Source: Bacilli bacterium
GTDB taxonomy: Bacteria > Bacillota_I > Bacilli_A > ML615J-28 > CAG-313
Length of the DNA stretch: 8,108 nt
Assembly: GCA_900770645.1 (NCBI GenBank)
Contig: CAAGKY010000204.1
Span: 1-8,108, forward strand
Reading direction: 5' to 3'
Position numbers and translations under genes: made by a program. Below the pieces are notes generated by a model. It saw nothing but the letters and a program-made list of their open reading frames with translations, searched no databases and was not told where the DNA came from. This document shows, in pieces, positions 1 through 4,893 of this stretch (positions are counted from its first letter, which is position 1; each line of letters opens with the position of its first letter).

Positions 1-317
1 CCTAAACATACATTTAGTATATTTACACTAGCATCTTTATCTGAAACATATATTTCTTCTTTTAGTGATACATCACTCTTAGATATAATCATATTATATA
101 TAGTTAAAGATGCACCTCTTGCAAGGGTTGATTTTAAATTAACATCTTTAATAGTACCATTATTAAATGTTAATAAAACAAGACTTGCATTTTCTTTTAA
201 ATTTAAATCAATATTATCTATTGTAGTATCAAGGGATTGGTAAATGATGGCTTGTTCATTGGCTTGTAATTCTTTAACTAAAGAACCATTTTCTTTTAAA
301 ACTAAGATATCATTCAT
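1..317 (-). CDS. sufD: SufD-like Fe-S cluster scaffold subunit, N-terminal part (runs off window)
   Basis: Open frame from an ATG at 317 to the window edge, about 105 residues with no stop. It begins one base after the sufC stop (TAA, T, ATG), with AGGTAAG inside the last sufC codons as the likely ribosome site. The visible protein opens MNDILVLKENG and passes straight into alternating short hydrophobic strands (ASLVLLTF, ASLTIYNM, ASVNILNV), the pattern of the SufB/SufD beta-helix. SufD is known to pair with SufB and SufC in the SufBCD scaffold that builds Fe-S clusters in the cytosol. In Bacilli sufD normally follows sufC, which is the main reason for choosing SufD over SufB. The N-terminus looks short: the long helical region that precedes the beta-helix in Bacillus SufD is missing. 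The identity rests on context and fold pattern, as no catalytic motif falls within the visible part. Confidence 0.75.
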   Translation of the reverse strand, partial: MNDILVLKENGSLVKELQANEQAIIYQSLDTTIDNIDLNLKENASLVLLTFNNGTIKDVNLKSTLARGASLTIYNMIISKSDVSLKEEIYVSDKDASVNILNVCL

Positions 318-318
318 A

Positions 319-1140
319 TTACTTACCTAATGTTTTCTTTACTGCACAAGATCCAATTGAAACAGCTTTTACTTTAGCTGGTTCATCAACAATACCAAGT
401 TCTTCTTTTAACCAATCATATCCTTCTTGATCAATCTTTTCCATTAATTCGATACCACCACTACGAACTACTTTACCATTCATTAAAACATGTGTAAAAT
501 CTGGTTTAATATAATCTAATAATCTTTCATAGTGAGTAATAACTAACGCCCCAAAGTTTTCACTCTTCATATCGTTAACATTTTCTCCAACGATTCTTAA
601 TGCGTCAACATCAAGTCCAGAGTCAATTTCATCTAGTATCGCAAACTTAGGTTTTAAAATCTTAAGTTGTAAGATTTCATTACGTTTCTTTTCTCCACCA
701 GAGAATCCAACATTAACATAACGATGTGGAAGATCCGGATTCATCTTAAGTTCTGATGTTGCACCTTCTAGTGCTTTAATAAACTTAAATAAAGAAATTC
801 TTTGTCCTTCTTCAAGTCTTGCTTGCATAGCAGTTTTGATGAACTCAGAGTTTGTTACTCCTTCAATTTCACTTGGATATTGCATCGCAAGGAATAACCC
901 TTTACGACTTCTTTCATCAACACTCATACTTAAGACATCTTCACCATCTAGTAAGATTTGCCCTTTAGTAACTTCATATTTATAATGACCCATAATAGTC
1001 GCAGCTAAAGTTGATTTCCCTGTTCCATTAGGCCCCATGATAACATGAAATTCATTAGTGTTCATTTCTAAGTTAACACCTTTAAGAATTTCTTTTCCTT
1101 CAATACTTACGTGTAAATCAATAATTTGTAATTTTGACAT
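319..1140 (-). CDS. sufC: SufC, ABC-type ATPase of the SufBCD Fe-S assembly complex
   Basis: Cytosolic ATPase that drives conformational change in the SufBCD iron-sulfur scaffold. All ABC ATPase motifs are present: Walker A GPNGTGKST (residues 36-44), Q-loop Gln87 in LAMQYP, signature FSGGE (146-150), Walker B ILDEID (168-173) followed by the SufC-typical SGLDVDALR, and switch His203 in ITHYERLL. The length of 273 aa is slightly more than the usual 245-260. The excess is a C-terminal tail after LKEELGI ending KAVSIGSCAVKKTLGK, which holds Cys265, the only cysteine in the protein. The start is fixed by GAGGT about 7 bases upstream, which overlaps the TGA stop of apbE (10-base gap), so translation of the two genes is probably coupled. 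sufD follows after one base. Confidence 0.96.
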   Translation of the reverse strand: MSKLQIIDLHVSIEGKEILKGVNLEMNTNEFHVIMGPNGTGKSTLAATIMGHYKYEVTKGQILLDGEDVLSMSVDERSRKGLFLAMQYPSEIEGVTNSEFIKTAMQARLEEGQRISLFKFIKALEGATSELKMNPDLPHRYVNVGFSGGEKKRNEILQLKILKPKFAILDEIDSGLDVDALRIVGENVNDMKSENFGALVITHYERLLDYIKPDFTHVLMNGKVVRSGGIELMEKIDQEGYDWLKEELGIVDEPAKVKAVSIGSCAVKKTLGK

Positions 1141-1150
1141 CTCTATTACC

Positions 1151-2263
1151 TCATCTGATAATTTCTATATTTTCTACATCCGATATGAAGTCTATATTAC
1201 TAGACACATATACTTTTTTATTATTAGTAACAATAATAGTTTCAACCCCTTCAATACTATTAATTAATTCAAGCCCTTTTATTACCCCTAACATAAATAC
1301 ACTAGTAGATAGGGCATCAGCCATGGTTGAACTTTCACTCATAATAGTTACTGAGGTTATTTCTTCACTACAAGGATAACCAGTTTTAGGGTTTAATATA
1401 TGATGATATTTAACTCCTTGATATGTTATATATCTTTCATATATTCCACTAGTTACTCCACCTGTATTTTTTTTAGGATAGTAATAACCTAAATTACCAG
1501 TATCAAAAGGGTTATTAATATATATCTTTATATCATTAACACTTTGTTTAACCGCTCCATTTACTTTAACATTACCACCTAAATTAATAACAGAATATGA
1601 AAATTGATATTCATTAAGATATTCCCAAACTTTATCTGCCGCATAGCCTTTTGCAATAGAACCAAAATCAAGCATCATTCCTTTTTTAGGTAAATAAACA
1701 GTTTTGTTTTCTTTATCTATTTCTACCATTTTGTAGTCTATTAAACTTATAGCTTCTTTTATTTCTTTATCTGTTGGTATTTTGCATAAGTCTTCTAATA
1801 AACTACTATCATCTTGGCAGTATTCAGCTCTTTTGGAGATATCCCATAATCTTGATAATGAACCAATAGTTAAATCAAATAAACCATTTGTTTTAATTGA
1901 TAAATCATTACCAATTTCTAAAAGTTTTAGGAATTCATCACTTACTTTAACTTTTTCATTTGTACCACTTTTTCTATTAATCAACATAGTTGTTGATTCT
2001 TCTATATTTGCTTGTTTCATAAAAAAAGTTTGTCCTATTGAAAACTCTTTTTCCACGTTTAGTAAAACATCTTTTACCCCATTTAAAATATCTTTGATTT
2101 CTTCTACAGTATAATCTTTAGTATTGTATTCAACAATAACATAACTGGCTGTATCTAAGTAACCATTATATTCCATTCTGTAAAATAAATCTTTACCACT
2201 AATACATGATGTAAGCATAATAGAAATAAAACAAATGATAAAAGTAAAGTAAATTTTTTTCAT
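1151..2263 (-). CDS. apbE: FAD:protein FMN transferase, ApbE family lipoprotein
   Basis: Transfers FMN from FAD to a threonine/serine of exported target proteins (flavinylation), acting on the outer face of the membrane. At 370 aa it is full length for the family. The N-terminus is a lipoprotein signal: KK, a hydrophobic stretch, then lipobox LTSC with lipidated Cys20. Family motifs follow in order: NGLFDLTIGSL (126-136), DFGSIAKGYAADKV (199-212), LGGN (228-231), TSGIYERY (271-278), HHILNPKTGYP (287-297) and MADALST (314-320). Asp316 and Thr320 correspond to the Mg2+-binding pair of the family. The ATG at 2263 has AAGGA 9 bases upstream and an extended -10 promoter before it. It is the first gene of an apbE-sufC-sufD transcript, and its TGA stop overlaps the sufC ribosome site. 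No flavinylation target (an FMN-binding domain protein or an RnfG/NqrC) is visible in the window. Confidence 0.94.
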   Translation of the reverse strand: MKKIYFTFIICFISIMLTSCISGKDLFYRMEYNGYLDTASYVIVEYNTKDYTVEEIKDILNGVKDVLLNVEKEFSIGQTFFMKQANIEESTTMLINRKSGTNEKVKVSDEFLKLLEIGNDLSIKTNGLFDLTIGSLSRLWDISKRAEYCQDDSSLLEDLCKIPTDKEIKEAISLIDYKMVEIDKENKTVYLPKKGMMLDFGSIAKGYAADKVWEYLNEYQFSYSVINLGGNVKVNGAVKQSVNDIKIYINNPFDTGNLGYYYPKKNTGGVTSGIYERYITYQGVKYHHILNPKTGYPCSEEITSVTIMSESSTMADALSTSVFMLGVIKGLELINSIEGVETIIVTNNKKVYVSSNIDFISDVENIEIIR

Positions 2264-2290
2264 ATTTTTTCTTCCTTATATACTTATATT

Positions 2291-2319
2291 ATTATACCAT
2301 TTTTTTGATTAATTCGCAT
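2291..2319 (-). promoter_or_regulatory. Extended -10 promoter for apbE-sufC-sufD
   Basis: A perfect TATAAT occupies 2291-2296 (read on the minus strand) and is preceded by TGG, giving an extended -10 (TGNTATAAT). The -35 position, 17 bases upstream (2314-2319), reads ATGCGA and is a poor match to TTGACA, which an extended -10 would compensate for. Transcription would begin near 2284, leaving a leader of about 20 bases that holds AAGGA. This is a sequence-pattern inference. Confidence 0.65.
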
Positions 2320-2331
2320 TTTATATGCTAA
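2313..2331. promoter_or_regulatory. Imperfect inverted repeat over the -35 region of the apbE promoter; possible operator
   Basis: On the plus strand TTCGCAT (2313-2319) and ATGCTAA (2325-2331) form 7-base arms that pair at 6 of 7 positions around a 5-base spacer TTTAT. The repeat overlaps the weak -35 element, where a repressor or activator could act. No regulator is identified. Short dyads occur by chance in A+T-rich DNA, so this is only a candidate. Confidence 0.3.
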
Positions 2332-2345
2332 AAAAGATATATAGA

Positions 2346-2379
2346 GAGAAAAAAGAGTTTTTCAATAGAAAAACTCTTT
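2346..2379 (-). terminator. Rho-independent terminator of the yhbD-bactofilin operon
   Basis: A perfect 12-bp stem has arms at 2352-2363 and 2368-2379 (AAAGAGTTTTTC paired with GAAAAACTCTTT) and a 4-base loop. On the minus strand the descending arm runs into six T's (CTCTTTTTTCTC). It lies 3 bases after the stop of the 264-aa membrane protein gene and before the apbE promoter, so it separates the two transcripts. There is no U-run for the plus strand. Confidence 0.9.
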
Positions 2380-2382
2380 AAC

Positions 2383-3177
2383 TTATCTAATTGGTAAATT
2401 ATCTCCTACATTTACCCATACTGATATTAATTCATCATCACGTAAAACTAAATATAGATTTTTTGCGACTTCTATTGCTACATCTATTACTTCTACCTTT
2501 TTAGGTCCAAAACAAAGCCATCCTGTTTTTTTGTCGTAATATGTATCTTCATGTCGCAAATATTTGAAAATTGTCTTATTTGTTAGTTTATAGCTTGGTG
2601 CATCCATATATACTTTACCTTTAATAGCAATAGGCGCTTTTAAGCTTTTTTTGATCCATACAGAGCATGGTGCCATACCACCAAATCCTTCTACTTCTTT
2701 AGTGTCAGGATTTACGAGTAGTCCTGCACAAGCAACAGTTAGATTTACTTGAGTGTACCCTTTAACTTCTTTAGAAAATAATCTTGTTTTTACATCAAAG
2801 TTTATCTCTTCTAGGTTAATATCATTATTTTCTTCATATGTAAATTTTAATTTTCTAGAATTATCAATTTCGTAAATGCTATTACTTTTTTGTTCTTTAA
2901 TCGCATTTATTAAAATTTCTGTTTCTTCTTGTAGGTTGTATATTTCTTTTTGGGTTTTCTTTTTAGAAAAATAAGAGTTATACCAAGATGCGACCATAAA
3001 CATTAATGTTAATACAATCGCAAGTATTAGTTTACCAACATCTAGTTCTTGAATAATTGTTAGATATATCAGTGCCGCAATTAATGCACATCCAAGAACG
3101 GTATTAAATATCGGAAAAAATAATTTAGGCTTATGTTTTTCGTATGTTTCCTCTAAAAATTCTTTTTCACTTTTCAT
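2383..3177 (-). CDS. Unrecognised membrane-anchored protein of the bactofilin operon (264 aa)
   Basis: I do not recognise this family. The protein has a charged N-terminus (residues 1-17), two membrane helices (about 19-42 and 49-68), a basic KKK then a coiled-coil-like stretch (72-98), and a C-terminal domain of about 160 residues. That domain is rich in predicted beta strands and ends in SVWVNVGDNLPIR. With both helices crossing, the N-terminus and the large domain should be on the same side, and the KKK after helix 2 favours the cytoplasm. The start at 3177 is chosen over an in-frame ATG at 3216 because it has GGTGA 5 bases upstream and follows the stop of the preceding gene by one base. 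The earlier ATG would overlap that gene by 38 bases. It is the last gene before the terminator. Its place behind a bactofilin suggests it anchors, or works with, that scaffold; this is inference from context only. Confidence 0.85.
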   Translation of the reverse strand: MKSEKEFLEETYEKHKPKLFFPIFNTVLGCALIAALIYLTIIQELDVGKLILAIVLTLMFMVASWYNSYFSKKKTQKEIYNLQEETEILINAIKEQKSNSIYEIDNSRKLKFTYEENNDINLEEINFDVKTRLFSKEVKGYTQVNLTVACAGLLVNPDTKEVEGFGGMAPCSVWIKKSLKAPIAIKGKVYMDAPSYKLTNKTIFKYLRHEDTYYDKKTGWLCFGPKKVEVIDVAIEVAKNLYLVLRDDELISVWVNVGDNLPIR

Positions 3178-3178
3178 C

Positions 3179-3610
3179 TTATTCACCACATAAAATCCAT
3201 ACAATTGGGAATACAAAGAATATTACCCAGTTAAATGACCACCAATGTAAGCAGAATCCTGACACAAAGTAAGCTGCTAAAATAAGTAGCGATGCAATTG
3301 TTGATATCGCATTATTTAATTTTTTAAATCTTAAATTTAAAAGAGTACTTACAACAGGAATTGCCAAAAAGAAAGACCAGTTCCATTTCCAAGCCCCATC
3401 AATTAAAAACCCAGTTAAGAAGAATGCGATTAAAACAATAAATGGTGTGATACTTACTATTTTATTTTTTATTTTTCGATATTTTCTTTTCTTAATTATT
3501 TTTTCTTCATTATGAACATTGATGCCCATTCTTTCTGCTTCTTCTTTGTCGAATGTATCAAAATCAATTTCGATTTCTTCATCATTAATATTAATAGTTG
3601 TCTTTTTCAT
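3179..3610 (-). CDS. Four-helix membrane protein with duplicated Trp-rich halves, bactofilin operon (143 aa)
   Basis: Function not recognised. The first 50 residues are cytoplasmic-looking, with an acidic part (10-36) and then a strongly basic run (38-50, KIIKKRKYRKIKNK). Four hydrophobic segments follow at about 51-69, 77-92, 100-120 and 126-141. The two helix pairs look like copies of each other: residues 63-88 (FFLTGFLID...WNWSFFLAIPVV) align with 114-139 (YFVSGFCLH...FNWVIFFVFPIV), each with aromatic, Trp-rich turns. Such short Trp-rich hairpins are common in small Firmicutes envelope-stress and membrane proteins. The ATG at 3610 is supported by AGGAGGT 5 bases upstream, which itself contains the stop of the bactofilin gene. 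The next gene begins one base after its TAA. A role beside the bactofilin is inference. Confidence 0.85.
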   Translation of the reverse strand: MKKTTININDEEIEIDFDTFDKEEAERMGINVHNEEKIIKKRKYRKIKNKIVSITPFIVLIAFFLTGFLIDGAWKWNWSFFLAIPVVSTLLNLRFKKLNNAISTIASLLILAAYFVSGFCLHWWSFNWVIFFVFPIVWILCGE

Positions 3611-3619
3611 ATATACCTC

Positions 3620-4216
3620 CTATAGTTTAATTATTTTTTTAACTTCAGCTTTTGAAGAGATGTCAAGTTTGTTACTGTATTCTACAACATCAATTATACA
3701 TCCTGATTCCACTACGACATTTTCTCCACTTACTCTTTTTGCTTTAACATCTTTTAAACAAATAGTTGTAGCTTCAACCTCGTTAATTCTTACATTCGTG
3801 ATAACATCATGGAAATATCCACCAATAAATTCACCTTTTGTGTTGATCATTATTGTTTCACCATATATATTATTGAAAGAACCACTACCAAGTTTACCAA
3901 TAAACTCTTCTGCGTTTATATCTCCTTCTACAACTAAACTACCATGAATTTCTAATTCCTCTGCTTCAACATCTCCTAATATTTTTCCAGCACCAGAGAT
4001 TTTACCTTCTTTTACTTTTAATTTCCCTTCGATTCTTACTGCTCCGCTACACTTAAATTCTTTCGCAGTTAGTGATTTTTCAATAGTTACAGACCCTGCT
4101 CCTTTAAATTCATTACAAGTCACATCTCCTACAATTCTACCACTACCTGATATTTTAACTTCATCATATTCTCCACCTTGGATAGTTCCTGCACCCGCAA
4201 TCTTTACACTTTCCAT
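3620..4216 (-). CDS. Bactofilin-type polymer-forming protein (YhbE-like)
   Basis: The 198-aa protein consists largely of a right-handed beta-helix pattern. After MESVKIAGAGTIQGGEYDEV, five consecutive repeats of exactly 17 residues occupy 21-105 (for example KISGSGRIVGDVTCNEF, then KGAGSVTIEKSLTAKEF). They share the pattern K-x-(S/A)-G-(S/A) followed by alternating hydrophobics and an E-(F/L/G) end. Residues 106-198 continue with strand-rich sequence but lose the 17-residue register. Bactofilins self-assemble into nucleotide-free filaments, often at the membrane. In Bacillus subtilis the relatives YhbE and YhbF lie just downstream of yhbD, as here, and are linked to flagellar assembly. Only one bactofilin is present in this operon and no flagellar gene is in view, so the job here may be different, such as shape or envelope organisation. 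The start has TAGGAGGT 5 bases upstream, and the TAG is the yhbD stop. Confidence 0.88.
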   Translation of the reverse strand: MESVKIAGAGTIQGGEYDEVKISGSGRIVGDVTCNEFKGAGSVTIEKSLTAKEFKCSGAVRIEGKLKVKEGKISGAGKILGDVEAEELEIHGSLVVEGDINAEEFIGKLGSGSFNNIYGETIMINTKGEFIGGYFHDVITNVRINEVEATTICLKDVKAKRVSGENVVVESGCIIDVVEYSNKLDISSKAEVKKIIKL

Positions 4217-4225
4217 TGTAACCTC

Positions 4226-4792
4226 CTAATTTTTAAGTTCAGATGCAATATCACTCATTACATCTTCAATTTTAATCTTTTTATGTATTGTAAGTTTAGA
4301 ATCTAATATTAAATTATCAGGTCCAATTATTACGTATTTTTGGTCATTTCCAACTATATAAAAATAGTTATCTATTTCTTTAGGAAAAACCATATCTATA
4401 TATTCATCATAATCTAATAAATCTTTATTACTAGAAAATATCGATAATACCGCAAGTTCTAATACTGAAAATATTTCATGGCTTTGACTATATTGTTTTA
4501 AAATAAATGGATCAATGGAATCTAATATTATAACATCTCTTAGATTATATTTTCTGCTTACAAAATTAGAATCAAAGAATTCCTTTAGTTCATCTAGCTG
4601 ATATTTATCCTTTAACTCTAGAATTTTATTAATTCTGGGAATAATTAGTTTTCTTTCAAAGAATGTTTCTTGACCAGTTGAGACCGATTGTTTATTAAAC
4701 CATTCATCAGGTATTAAACCTTCTCTTTTCCAACGATATAATTGTCCGTATGAAATATTCATTTCTTTTAATAAATCTTTCTTTGATATCAT
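4226..4792 (-). CDS. yhbD: YhbD-like (DUF4004) helix-turn-helix protein
   Basis: A 188-aa protein whose N-terminus is a MerR-like winged helix-turn-helix characteristic of YhbD/DUF4004: ISKKDLLKEMNISYGQLYRW (residues 2-21), then KREGLIPDEWF and STGQETFF (38-45). The rest (about 48-188) is a helical middle followed by a mixed region with IGPDNLILDSKL near the end; I recognise no ligand site there. As the first gene of the bactofilin operon it may regulate that operon, but this is inferred from the fold and position. The start at 4792 is chosen because AGAGGT sits 7 bases upstream. An in-frame ATG at 4846 would place the start upstream of the -35 promoter element and is impossible on the predicted transcript. 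It ends in a TAG that forms part of the bactofilin ribosome site. Confidence 0.88.
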   Translation of the reverse strand: MISKKDLLKEMNISYGQLYRWKREGLIPDEWFNKQSVSTGQETFFERKLIIPRINKILELKDKYQLDELKEFFDSNFVSRKYNLRDVIILDSIDPFILKQYSQSHEIFSVLELAVLSIFSSNKDLLDYDEYIDMVFPKEIDNYFYIVGNDQKYVIIGPDNLILDSKLTIHKKIKIEDVMSDIASELKN

Positions 4793-4799
4793 ACTCGTT

Positions 4800-4805
4800 A
4801 CCTCT
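4800..4805 (-). promoter_or_regulatory. Ribosome binding site deciding the yhbD start
   Basis: AGAGGT on the minus strand, 7 bases before the ATG at 4792. It falls right after the predicted transcription start near 4807, so the leader is only about 15 bases, and the upstream in-frame ATG at 4846 cannot be used. Confidence 0.8.
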
Positions 4806-4813
4806 ATGCATAT

Positions 4814-4842
4814 ATTATAATAAAACAATGTTACGTTGTCAA
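4814..4842 (-). promoter_or_regulatory. Consensus sigma-A promoter of the yhbD-bactofilin operon
   Basis: On the minus strand a perfect TTGACA (4837-4842) and a perfect TATAAT (4814-4819) are separated by exactly 17 bases (4820-4836). This is the ideal housekeeping promoter and predicts strong transcription unless it is repressed. The spacer holds a small dyad (ACAA, 7 bases, TTGT) that might serve an operator. It is not the long 19-20-base spacer typical of classic MerR-activated promoters. Confidence 0.9.
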
Positions 4843-4870
4843 CCATTTTAATAAAATATAGTTACATAAT

Positions 4871-4893
4871 AAAAAGAAGCATTTCTGCTTCTT
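4871..4893 (-). terminator. Terminator of the lipoprotein gene, overlapping its stop codon
   Basis: An 8-bp perfect stem has arms at 4874-4881 and 4886-4893 (AAGAAGCA paired with TGCTTCTT) with loop GAAA on the minus strand. T's follow (CTTCTTTTTATT). The first arm starts within the TAA stop of the lipoprotein gene (4892-4894). The stem core and loop are identical to those of the hairpin at 6751-6774. Confidence 0.85.

Noticed and set aside
1141..1153. TGA read as tryptophan, extending ApbE into sufC
   Set aside because: Readthrough would run over sufC through further TGA codons, the protein already has its full family length, and tryptophan is encoded by TGG throughout the window.
3178..3216. 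Earlier start at 3216 for the 264-aa membrane protein
   Set aside because: It would overlap the previous gene by 38 bases, whereas the ATG at 3177 follows that gene's stop by one base and has GGTGA in place.
4820..4836. MerR-type operator in the yhbD promoter spacer
   Set aside because: The spacer is a normal 17 bases, not the lengthened type, and the only dyad has 4-base arms, too weak to call a site.
4793..4846. N-terminal extension of the YhbD-like protein to an ATG at 4846
   Set aside because: That ATG lies upstream of the -35 element of a perfect promoter; the ATG at 4792 has a strong ribosome site and begins the family-conserved sequence.
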